Shown here one piece after another: positions 42,827 through 50,559 of a DNA stretch of 64,000 nt; position 1 is the stretch's first letter, and each line of letters starts with the position of its first letter. The position numbers were made by a program, and so were the translations under genes. The DNA comes from Chryseotalea sp. WA131a. Its GTDB lineage: Bacteria; Bacteroidota; Bacteroidia; Cytophagales; Cyclobacteriaceae. A model generated the notes under the pieces. The model saw nothing but the letters and a program-made list of their open reading frames with translations. It searched no databases and had not been told where the DNA came from. The stretch lies in NCBI GenBank assembly GCA_025370075.1, contig CP073016.1, positions 3,348,001-3,412,000 of the forward strand, read 5' to 3'.

Positions 42827-43516
42827 TTAGAAAATCGATTTGACTTTATTCCAAAATCGTTGTGCACTGGTGGGTTGTTTGGTGTACATCTCATTTACTA
42901 CAATTTCACCCATCATCACCGAATTGGGGAGCGTTATTTGAATCTCAAGTGTCTCAGGCGAATTGGCTGGCACTACGTATTGCTGCGTTTCCAACCCAAC
43001 AAAACTGAAGAGCAGCACATCTCCTTCTTTCAATTTTTTTGGGAATTCAAATTTCCCCATTTCATCTGAAACAGTACCAACGGTTGTGCCTTGCAAGTAA
43101 ATGTTAACACCTGCTAAAGCCAATTGGTCTTCATCTTTCACCACTCCTTTAACGGTATGCTCCAAAGCCACCTGATGAAGTGTGGTCTCCAAAATTTCTT
43201 TGCTGGGTAAGGGTTGAGAAAAAATTGGCGAGCTGACCGCGAGAATTGAAACCAAAAAGAGACTGTTCTTCAAGAGCTTCCGTCCTGGTTGAACCTTAAA
43301 AAAAATGGACGGAGTGATTTGGGATGAGGAAAAGCGACCACAAGTTGCTTTTGTTTGTTGGGCAACATAATGGGCGATTTCTTGGGTTGACTTTTGGGTA
43401 AAGTCCACTACCGTTTTTTGACAGGTAGAGCAAAAGCCACCAAGGTTTGTGATCGTAAAGCCGCTCCACTTTTGCGAGCATGACTTTGGCACGGAGAGTA
43501 CAATTTGTTTTTTCAT
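42827..43516 (-). CDS. Cys-motif, one-helix, carboxypeptidase-regulatory-like protein
   Basis: A 229-residue protein. The N-terminal 65 residues lack a signal and contain FCSTCQKTVVDFTQKSTQEI plus two other cysteines (KSCSQKWS, ATCGRF), a small Cys-rich motif I recall from many Bacteroidota proteins. A helix (LFLVSILAVSSPIF) near 80-98 leads to a CarboxypepD_reg-like beta-sandwich (VKGVVKDEDQLALAGVNIYL, GTVSDEMGKFEFPKKL, LLFSFVGLETQQYVV). The Cys region therefore should face the cytoplasm and the sandwich the periplasm. It is the first gene of a two-gene operon with the transglutaminase-like gene. Function unknown. Confidence 0.82.
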   Translation of the reverse strand: MKKQIVLSVPKSCSQKWSGFTITNLGGFCSTCQKTVVDFTQKSTQEIAHYVAQQTKATCGRFSSSQITPSIFFKVQPGRKLLKNSLFLVSILAVSSPIFSQPLPSKEILETTLHQVALEHTVKGVVKDEDQLALAGVNIYLQGTTVGTVSDEMGKFEFPKKLKEGDVLLFSFVGLETQQYVVPANSPETLEIQITLPNSVMMGEIVVNEMYTKQPTSAQRFWNKVKSIF

Positions 43517-43645
43517 AGGATATTAGTTTTGCCTATGAGATGCTTGCTCTATTCAGATTCCATAATGTTTTTAAATTTTTTTGAACATATTTTATTCGAT
43601 AGTTTTGCGGAAACCATTAAAATGGTTTGGTGAAAATACTTTCTC

Positions 43646-43677
43646 CCATGGCCCACGGGTTAAACCATGGGCTATGG
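43646..43677. repeat. Imperfect palindrome with CCATGG arms
   Basis: CCATGGCCCACGG and CCATGGGCTATGG pair over 13 positions with two G-T pairs and a six-base loop GTTAAA. It is in the 285-bp divergent spacer between the Cys-motif gene and the APH-type gene. The composition is clearly more GC-rich than the spacer around it. Confidence 0.5.
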
Positions 43678-43801
43678 CAATGAGCCGATCGTGTCGAATG
43701 ATTTTAATCATTTACTTCTAATCTAAACCAAATTTATTAATTGGATTCCCTTCCTTTGATTCAAAGAAATAATTATTTTTAAAGAAGTCTATATTCTATT
43801 C

Positions 43802-44851
43802 ATGCTCGACCAACCCTCTTCTATTCGTACAGGCGAAGAACTAAATCAAGAAAAGCTAGCTACTTATTTGAATGAGCATGGCATTGCCAAAGAAGTTGCC
43901 ATTCAACAGTTTCCCAGCGGCTATTCCAATCTCACGTATTTAATCAAAACAGAAGAAGAAGAGTACGTTTTGCGCAGGCCACCTTTCGGGGCCAACATCA
44001 AATCGGCACACGACATGGAGCGTGAGTTTAATGTGTTGTCGCTTTTACAAAAAGCAGGGTTTACCAAAGTTCCGCAGCCAGTTCTCTTTTGTGGTGATGA
44101 AAGTGTAATGGGCGCAAAATTTTATTTGATGAAGCGTGTGAACGGGGTGATTCTTCGCAATCGAGTACCCAAAGGAATGACCATAGAACCCGCAACATTT
44201 AATCAGCTGTCGAAAACCGCGATTGATCAACTGGTGCAGCTACATCAACTCGACATAAAATCTACCGGCCTCGCTCAACTTGGAAAACCAGAAGGCTATG
44301 TCCAACGTCAGGTGGAGGGATGGACAAAACGCTATGTAAACGCGCAGACCGATGACATTGCCGCCATGAATGAAGCTGCTGAGTGGATGCAGAAAAATAT
44401 TCCAACGTCTGCCAAATCATCATTCATTCATAATGATTACAAATATGACAACCTTGTCCTTAATCCCGATAACCTGACAGAGATCAAAGCTATATTGGAT
44501 TGGGAGATGGCCACCGTGGGCGATCCGCTGATGGACTTAGGAACTACGCTCGCATATTGGGCGGAGGCAAATGATTCCGATGCATTGAAGCCGTTCAATC
44601 TAACCTGGATGCCTGGCAACATGACGCGAAATGAAATGGCGAATTATTATGCTGAAAAATCGCAAACCAATATTGACGATATTGTATTCTATTATGTATT
44701 TGGTAGTTTTAAAGTAGGTGTGATTTGCCAACAAATTTATCATCGGTACAAACAAGGACATACGCAAGATGCTCGTTTTGGATCGTTGATTTATGTGATT
44801 AAAGCATGCGCAGACAATGCAAGAAAAGCAATAAGTAATTTGAAGATTTGA
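43802..44851 (+). CDS. APH/ACAD10-type phosphotransferase family protein
   Basis: A 349-residue kinase-like protein of the aminoglycoside-phosphotransferase fold. Landmarks: QFPSGYSNLTYLIKTEEEEYVLRRPP (glycine loop and ATP-contacting strand), the catalytic loop FIHNDYKYDNLVLNPD and the DWEMATVGDPLMDLGTTLAYW block. This subgroup resembles the N-terminal domain of human ACAD10/11, and bacterial members usually occur beside acyl-CoA metabolism genes; they are thought to phosphorylate hydroxy-acyl substrates. The neighbour downstream, 84 bp away, is a 3-hydroxyacyl-CoA dehydrogenase, which fits that idea. It is cytoplasmic. Confidence 0.9.
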   Translation: MLDQPSSIRTGEELNQEKLATYLNEHGIAKEVAIQQFPSGYSNLTYLIKTEEEEYVLRRPPFGANIKSAHDMEREFNVLSLLQKAGFTKVPQPVLFCGDESVMGAKFYLMKRVNGVILRNRVPKGMTIEPATFNQLSKTAIDQLVQLHQLDIKSTGLAQLGKPEGYVQRQVEGWTKRYVNAQTDDIAAMNEAAEWMQKNIPTSAKSSFIHNDYKYDNLVLNPDNLTEIKAILDWEMATVGDPLMDLGTTLAYWAEANDSDALKPFNLTWMPGNMTRNEMANYYAEKSQTNIDDIVFYYVFGSFKVGVICQQIYHRYKQGHTQDARFGSLIYVIKACADNARKAISNLKI

Positions 44852-44913
44852 AAATTTACTAATTTGAAAATGCTAGGTTCAGACGTGCAGATTCATTTTC
44901 AAATTTTCAAATC
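44845..44913. repeat. Long imperfect hairpin
   Basis: AATTTGAAAATG (44861) pairs with CATTTTCAAATT (44894) and GATTTGAA (44845) with TTCAAATC (44906), giving 20 paired bases with an unpaired stretch on the left arm and a 21-base loop. It begins in the last codons of the APH-type gene. It may be a processed mRNA hairpin or a decayed mini-element; there is no terminal T-run. Confidence 0.55.
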
Positions 44914-44935
44914 AACACATTTTCAAGTTTAATTT

Positions 44936-45802
44936 ATGGATATAAAGAAAGTCCTCATCCTCGGTGCTGGCACCTTGGGAACCCGTGTTGGTTTGCAAGC
45001 AGCGATTTCGGGTTATACGGTAACGATTTACGACATCCACGAAAGTGCGTTGCAGCAGGCGCAAAAAGTGATGGAGAAAGTATTGCGCTACACTGTTAAA
45101 ATCAGATTGACCAAAGAAGAAGACAGGCCTGCTATCCTTTCTCGAATAAAATTTACTACTCATCCGCAAGAGGCAGTGCTTGATGCCGATCTGATCAATG
45201 AAAGCGTGACGGAAGACATCGCCATCAAAGAAAAAGTGTGGAGGCAATTTGGTGAACTGGCTTCCGCCAAAACTATTTTTACTACCAACACTTCCTACCT
45301 ATTGCCTTCTCAATTTGCCGCAATCTCCGGCCGGCCAGAAAAATTTTGCGCATTCCATTTCCACGATGTGTTTACCGCAAAAGTGGTGGACATTATGCCG
45401 CACCCTGGTACAGATCCTGAATTGATTCCCTTGCTCATGGATTTTGGTAAAAGTCTAAATCAAGTGCCCGTTCTGGTAAAGAAAGAGTCGCCTGGCTACA
45501 TTTTCAATTTTATGTTGATGGCCTTGATTGGTGCAGCCGGAAAATTAAAGACAAGCGAAGTAGGCAGCATTGAAGACATTGATAAATCGTGGATGGTGAA
45601 CTTTAATATGCCGATGGGACCGTTCGGTATTTTAGACAATGTAGGACTGGACACCGCTTGGCGCGTGACAAAAGACAGGCCTGATTCATCTTCCAGAGCT
45701 TTTGCTGAATTGCTGAAGAGTTACATCGACCAAGGCAAGCTGGGTGAAAAATCGGGGGAGGGGTTTTACAAATATCCAAATCCTGCCTACAAAAGCTTTT
45801 AA
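44936..45802 (+). CDS. 3-hydroxyacyl-CoA dehydrogenase
   Basis: NAD-dependent dehydrogenase of 288 residues that oxidises a 3-hydroxyacyl-CoA (or acid) to the 3-keto form in fatty-acid or hydroxy-acid breakdown. The N-terminal NAD motif is LILGAGTLGTRVGLQAA; the catalytic Ser-His part reads TNTSYLLPSQFA and AFHFHDVFTAKVVDIMPH; the C-terminal 3HCDH domain ends with YIDQGKLGEKSGEGFYKYPNP. It is a short, one-function enzyme, not fused to an enoyl-CoA hydratase. Together with the APH-type kinase upstream it may form a small hydroxyacyl-CoA module. It is cytoplasmic. Confidence 0.93.
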   Translation: MDIKKVLILGAGTLGTRVGLQAAISGYTVTIYDIHESALQQAQKVMEKVLRYTVKIRLTKEEDRPAILSRIKFTTHPQEAVLDADLINESVTEDIAIKEKVWRQFGELASAKTIFTTNTSYLLPSQFAAISGRPEKFCAFHFHDVFTAKVVDIMPHPGTDPELIPLLMDFGKSLNQVPVLVKKESPGYIFNFMLMALIGAAGKLKTSEVGSIEDIDKSWMVNFNMPMGPFGILDNVGLDTAWRVTKDRPDSSSRAFAELLKSYIDQGKLGEKSGEGFYKYPNPAYKSF

Positions 45803-45859
45803 CAAAATAAATTACTAATTCAACTTAGTTACTGGTTCAATTCGTATAGATTAATCACT

Positions 45860-46405
45860 ATGAAAAATGTAATCGTATTTATTCTGTGGAGTTGCTTTCT
45901 TTATTCTTGCAAAGAGGTTTCGTACCCGCAGGCCCAACCAACCGGAGTAGAATCCTTAAAAGAAATCCCTGAATCCTTAAGAGGAACGTATCAAGGAGTT
46001 GATAAAAACACAGGAGAATTGGGTGATACCATTATCATTGAACGGTGGGGCTATCGCGCCAAAGACAACAAGGAAAAAGATTGGTTAACAAGCGGCTCGC
46101 TGAGCGATACACTCGTATTAAAAGCATATCAAAACTATTTCTTTGTCAACTTCAAAATCGGTAACCAATGGGTATTGCGTGTGATTCAGCGGGAACCCAA
46201 CGGCAGTTTACTCTTCTTATCCATTGATTTGGGCGATGACAAAAAGCGACACGATGCACTTAAAAAACTAAAAAAGAAATTCATTGTAAAGGAAGCTAAA
46301 ACAAAAGGTGATGTTTTCTATCAAATCAATCCTTCACCAGAACAGCTAATGAATATGATTAAGGAAGGATATTTTACAGGGCAGCGGTTGGTAAAGTTAA
46401 AATGA
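45860..46405 (+). CDS. Hypothetical lipoprotein
   Basis: A 181-residue protein with a lipoprotein signal (VFILWSCFLYSCKEV, Cys17). The rest (LRGTYQGVDKNTGELGDTIIIE, FKIGNQWVLRVIQREPNGSLLFL) is predicted beta-rich with a Lys-rich helix near 130 (RHDALKKLKKKFIVKEAK). I do not recognise a family. It is 57 bp behind the 3-hydroxyacyl-CoA dehydrogenase but with its own spacer. Confidence 0.7.
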   Translation: MKNVIVFILWSCFLYSCKEVSYPQAQPTGVESLKEIPESLRGTYQGVDKNTGELGDTIIIERWGYRAKDNKEKDWLTSGSLSDTLVLKAYQNYFFVNFKIGNQWVLRVIQREPNGSLLFLSIDLGDDKKRHDALKKLKKKFIVKEAKTKGDVFYQINPSPEQLMNMIKEGYFTGQRLVKLK

Positions 46406-46693
46406 TCTCTACTTTATTGCACACTCACTATTAAACCGCGAGGAGCGCAAAGATTGTTTTCCATGGGAACCTCTAATTCAAGACTTTCAGTTTCTAAAAA
46501 TACAGTTTTGAAGTTATTGCTTGGTCATTTATTGTGGGAGTAATTTCTCTCGGCTTGATAATAAGTAAGTATTGTTTGAGTTTAAGAATTTCATTCTTTC
46601 TACAACCTATTGACTTCCAGTTGATGGTGGTTTAGTTTTTGAAATTCATCTCCGACAACTGACCTTCTTATTATTTAGTAAATTTGCTTCCCT
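46406..46693. other. Intergenic spacer with a mini-repeat-like motif
   Basis: A 288-bp spacer with no gene that I can support. At 46431-46455 there is TTAAACCGCGAGGAGCGCAA with flanking bases, a word that I recall as a degenerate intergenic repeat of Bacteroidota. At 46679-46686 TAAATTTG matches a -7 box, but it is only seven bases before the next ATG, so it would give an almost leaderless mRNA. Confidence 0.4.
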
Positions 46694-49600
46694 ATGAGAT
46701 TTGCGTTTTTGTTTTTGGTGATTTCGTTTCAGGCCATTGGCCAAAATGCCCAAGGCTTACGTTTTATTCAGAACAAAGGGCAATGGAATGACGGCATCGA
46801 TTTTCAGGCCAAAGTGCCGGGCGGGCGATTGGGTGTTTCCGCCAAGGGCTTTTCGGTGGTGTTGCTCGACCTGGAAGAAATGGAGCATCGCCACTTGGCC
46901 AATCACGGAGAAATAAATGAATCCAACGGCCAAGAATCAGATGAACCCATCCAAGGGCATTACTTCCAAATCAATCTCATTGGGTCAAACCCATATGCAA
47001 AGGCAATAGTGGAAAATCCGCTAGAAGGTTACAACAATTATTTTTTGGGCAGCGACTCATGCAAGTGGGCCAGTCATGCGTTAGGGTATGCCTCCATTCT
47101 TTATAAAAATGTGTACAATGGAATTGACTTTCGCGTAGCCTCGGTGGGCAACAATCTCAAATATGATTTTATAGTAGCCTTAGGGGCCAACCCTGCGCAG
47201 ATAAAAATTGAATACTGTGGTGTGAATGGCCTCGAAAAAGTAAACGATGCCTTGCAAATCAAAACCGTGGTAGGATCGCTGACCGAACTAAAACCCTACT
47301 CGTATCAGTCTAATGGCATTAGCAAACAAACCGTGCCGAGCGAATACCACGTTGAAGACAACATCGTCTCTTTTTCGTTTCCGAATGCGTACGATGAATG
47401 CCAACCATTGATCATCGATCCCCTGTTGATTTTTTCAACTTACTCCGGTTCTACGGCCGACAATTGGGGAAGCACAGCCACCCCCGGTGAACGCGGAACA
47501 CTGTATTCGGCCGGTGTAACACACCAAACGCTAGGGGGCGCTTTCCCGGCTACTCCGGGTGCTTTTCAAACAACCAATAAAGGAAGCTTTGATATGGCTA
47601 TTATCAAATATGATTCGGCTGGAACACGATTTTTATACGCCACTCACTTAGGTGGTTTCAACAATGATTCACCCGAAAGCTTAATAGACGATAAGGCAAC
47701 GGGCGATTTAATTGTATTGGGCATCTCCAGTTCGCCCGATTACCCCACGGGTGCTGGTTCGTATGACAAGACATTTAATGGAGGCACTACTATTTTTAAT
47801 CGCGTACTCGATACCAACGATCAGTGGGATATTGTAATCACACGTTTGCCGCCTACTGGAGACCGATTGATCGGCTCCACTTTTTTGGGAGGATCGGGAA
47901 ATGACGGATTGAACTTACCGAAGCAATCGGGAGGATCGCTGGTGGTGAATTATGGTGATGAGATGCGGGGCGATGTGATCACCGACCCAACCGGAAATGT
48001 GTACATCAGTTCCGTTACTGGATCAACCAATTTTCCCATTGTCAATGGCTTCGACAATTCATTCAATGGCGGCACTACCGATGGTCTGGTGGTTAAACTT
48101 TCCCCCGATTTATCATCCATTATTTGGTCGAGCTACGTGGGTGGGGCTGGTTTGGATGCTGCCTATTCTATTAAATTTGATAACAGCAATAACCTTGTTT
48201 TGGCAGGCGGAACTACCAGCACAAATTTTCCAGTAACCACGGGTTCGTATCAAACTACTTTCAACGGCATTGTGGATGGTTGGATTGCCCGCGTGGCAGC
48301 CGATGGAAGCTCAATCTTAAATGCCACTTTCACGGGCACGAATTCGTTTGACCAAGTTTATTTCATCGATCTGAATGCAGCAGGAAATGTTTTTTGTTAT
48401 GGACAAACTACAGGCCAAATGCCCATCACAGCCGGGGTTTATAAAAACATCAACAGCGGACAGTTTTTACAAAAATTCTCACCTGATCTAAGCAAGTTAG
48501 AGTTTTCTACTGTATTTGGTTCGGGCTCTGGCAACGGCTTGATCATACCCAACATCTCGCCCACAGCTTTTCTAGTTAACGACTGCAATAACATTTACAT
48601 GGCTGGCTGGGGAGGCTTCGTTAACTCAAACACCAGCACAGGATTTTGGCAAAGCTCTACTATCGGTATGCCCATCACCAACGATGCCTATCAAAAAACC
48701 ACCTCGGGTTCTGATTTTTATTTTATGGTGTTGAATGGAGATGCCACGCAATTGGTGTACTCCACTTACCTAGGCGGCACTTCTTCAAAGACACACGTAG
48801 ATGGCGGCACCTCTCGCTTCGATAAGTTCGGTATCGTGTATCACGCGGTGTGCTCGGGTTGTCAGTTTGGTAATACCACAGGAGCTAAGACATCTGATTT
48901 TCCCACAACTCCCAATGCTAACTCGCGACTAAACGGTAGCCAGAATTGTAACAATGCAGCCTTCAAGTTCGATTTGTCATCACTTCGAGCAATGTTCCAA
49001 ACCAATTCAGTAAAATTGAATAACCCAGGCTTTAACAATGTCTGTTTTCCTGATTCGATTGTATTTGAAAACCTGAGTGCGGGCGGAAGAAGTATTATTT
49101 GGAATTTGGGAGACGGAACGATCATCAATCAAACATCCGATGATCCACGATTCATTATCCACCAATATAAATCTACTGGGCAGTTTCCCGTAAAATTAAA
49201 AATCACCGACCTGAGTACGTGCAGCCAAACCGATTCTACAATAAAGGTGATCAATTATTTTAAACCGCAAATCATTGTGGGGCAAGATGCCATTGTGTGT
49301 GAAGGAAAAAGTCACCAGCTTACCGCGAGCGGAGCCGTTACCTACAAATGGACCAGCAGCGATGGAACATTTACCTCTACCGATCCATCCCCTTCTATCA
49401 CCCCAAAGGAACCAGGATTTTACTACCTCACCGCGGCCGATGCCAATGGCTGCACCCTAAAAGATACAGTAGTGATTGGCGTTAACAAAAATGTGCGGGC
49501 GGCTTTTCAAACCTACGACCTTAACTTTGCGAAGCCTGGTTACAATAATGTTTGCTACCCTGAAGAGATACGATTTAAAAATCTCAGTACCAAAGGCGAG

Positions 49601-50515
49601 AATTTTGTTTGGAATTTTGACGATGGCATCATCGTTTCTAAACCAAAGACCGATACGGTTTCCATCTTGCGCGGATTTAAACAAGCAGGAGCCTATCGTG
49701 TAAAATTAAAAGCGACTAATACGGGCACGTGCAACAAGGCCGACTCGGTAGTTAAAATAATCAACTACTTTAAAAATACAGTAAAAGCTGCTAACGATGC
49801 GCAGATTTGTGAAGGCTCTACTTTTCAACTAACAGCACCTGGTGCACTTATCTACGATTGGTTTACGGCCGATCGTTCCTTTACTTCCTCAAGCCCTTCG
49901 CCTGTAGTGAAGCCAACGATCACGACACAATATTTTGTTAACGCCACCGATGCAAGTGGTTGCAAGAAAAAAGATACACTGCAAGTAACGGTGTTGAACA
50001 AAGTTGAATTGAAATGGCAGTATCGTCTGCTGAGCAATTGTACGGATCGACCCTCACTCTTTGTTGAAAATCAAACACCACCAGCAGAAGGTGTAAACTT
50101 TCGTTTCGATTTTGGGGATGGAACAACTTCCGAAGAGACTGAAGCGCAGTACGAGTATAAAGAGGATGGATCCTATCGCCTGAAGTTAACAGCACAAAAT
50201 AAATTCTGCCCCACCGAAGAAGTTGTGCAACTGCCCGTCTATACAATGTTTGTTCCCAACGTGATTACGCCAGAAAGTTCACCTGGAGCGAACGATCATT
50301 TTGAAATACGCTTTGGTCCAACTTTACTAAAGCCGGCCGATGTGGGCATACCTATTCAATTGACCGTATCCAATCGCTGGGGGAACGAAGTGTTTCAATC
50401 GAAGGATTACAAAAATGATTGGAATGGTAATGGGCTTGTGGGCGGAGTATATTACTTTCAAGTGAAGGTTGGTGACTTAGCAACCTGTAAAAGTTGGTTA
50501 CAGATAATCAAGTAA
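46694..50515 (+). CDS. Large secreted SBBP/PKD protein with type B T9SS (gliding-motility C-terminal) domain
   Basis: A 1273-residue exported protein. Signal: MRFAFLFLVISFQAIGQ. The N-terminal region (FIQNKGQWNDGIDFQAKVPGG, through DPLLIFSTYSG) is the module that usually precedes SBBP repeats. A run of beta-propeller-like SBBP repeats follows to about residue 760, each with a pattern like YATHLGG or WSSYVGGAGLDAAY. Then a unit of PKD plus Ig-like sequence occurs twice (VCFPDSIVFENLS... and VCYPEEIRFKNLS...), a third PKD (FRFDFGDGTTSEETEAQYEY), and the C-terminal sorting domain (FVPNVITPESSPGANDHFEI, VSNRWGNEVFQS, GGVYYFQVKVGD). It should be exported by T9SS and attached to or released from the cell surface. 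Confidence 0.92.
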   Translation: MRFAFLFLVISFQAIGQNAQGLRFIQNKGQWNDGIDFQAKVPGGRLGVSAKGFSVVLLDLEEMEHRHLANHGEINESNGQESDEPIQGHYFQINLIGSNPYAKAIVENPLEGYNNYFLGSDSCKWASHALGYASILYKNVYNGIDFRVASVGNNLKYDFIVALGANPAQIKIEYCGVNGLEKVNDALQIKTVVGSLTELKPYSYQSNGISKQTVPSEYHVEDNIVSFSFPNAYDECQPLIIDPLLIFSTYSGSTADNWGSTATPGERGTLYSAGVTHQTLGGAFPATPGAFQTTNKGSFDMAIIKYDSAGTRFLYATHLGGFNNDSPESLIDDKATGDLIVLGISSSPDYPTGAGSYDKTFNGGTTIFNRVLDTNDQWDIVITRLPPTGDRLIGSTFLGGSGNDGLNLPKQSGGSLVVNYGDEMRGDVITDPTGNVYISSVTGSTNFPIVNGFDNSFNGGTTDGLVVKLSPDLSSIIWSSYVGGAGLDAAYSIKFDNSNNLVLAGGTTSTNFPVTTGSYQTTFNGIVDGWIARVAADGSSILNATFTGTNSFDQVYFIDLNAAGNVFCYGQTTGQMPITAGVYKNINSGQFLQKFSPDLSKLEFSTVFGSGSGNGLIIPNISPTAFLVNDCNNIYMAGWGGFVNSNTSTGFWQSSTIGMPITNDAYQKTTSGSDFYFMVLNGDATQLVYSTYLGGTSSKTHVDGGTSRFDKFGIVYHAVCSGCQFGNTTGAKTSDFPTTPNANSRLNGSQNCNNAAFKFDLSSLRAMFQTNSVKLNNPGFNNVCFPDSIVFENLSAGGRSIIWNLGDGTIINQTSDDPRFIIHQYKSTGQFPVKLKITDLSTCSQTDSTIKVINYFKPQIIVGQDAIVCEGKSHQLTASGAVTYKWTSSDGTFTSTDPSPSITPKEPGFYYLTAADANGCTLKDTVVIGVNKNVRAAFQTYDLNFAKPGYNNVCYPEEIRFKNLSTKGENFVWNFDDGIIVSKPKTDTVSILRGFKQAGAYRVKLKATNTGTCNKADSVVKIINYFKNTVKAANDAQICEGSTFQLTAPGALIYDWFTADRSFTSSSPSPVVKPTITTQYFVNATDASGCKKKDTLQVTVLNKVELKWQYRLLSNCTDRPSLFVENQTPPAEGVNFRFDFGDGTTSEETEAQYEYKEDGSYRLKLTAQNKFCPTEEVVQLPVYTMFVPNVITPESSPGANDHFEIRFGPTLLKPADVGIPIQLTVSNRWGNEVFQSKDYKNDWNGNGLVGGVYYFQVKVGDLATCKSWLQIIK

Positions 50516-50559
50516 TTGAAGATAGTTCGTAGATAAAACGACTTTAATGGTTTCAAAAA

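Noticed and set aside
44845..44935. Repeated TTTGAAAAT words considered as a CRISPR or tandem array
   Set aside because: Copies are inverted rather than direct, irregularly spaced and without spacers; it is one hairpin.
46679..46686. TAAATTTG as a firm promoter for the SBBP protein
   Set aside because: Only seven bases separate it from the ATG and no -33 element is at the right distance; kept as a note in the spacer entry.
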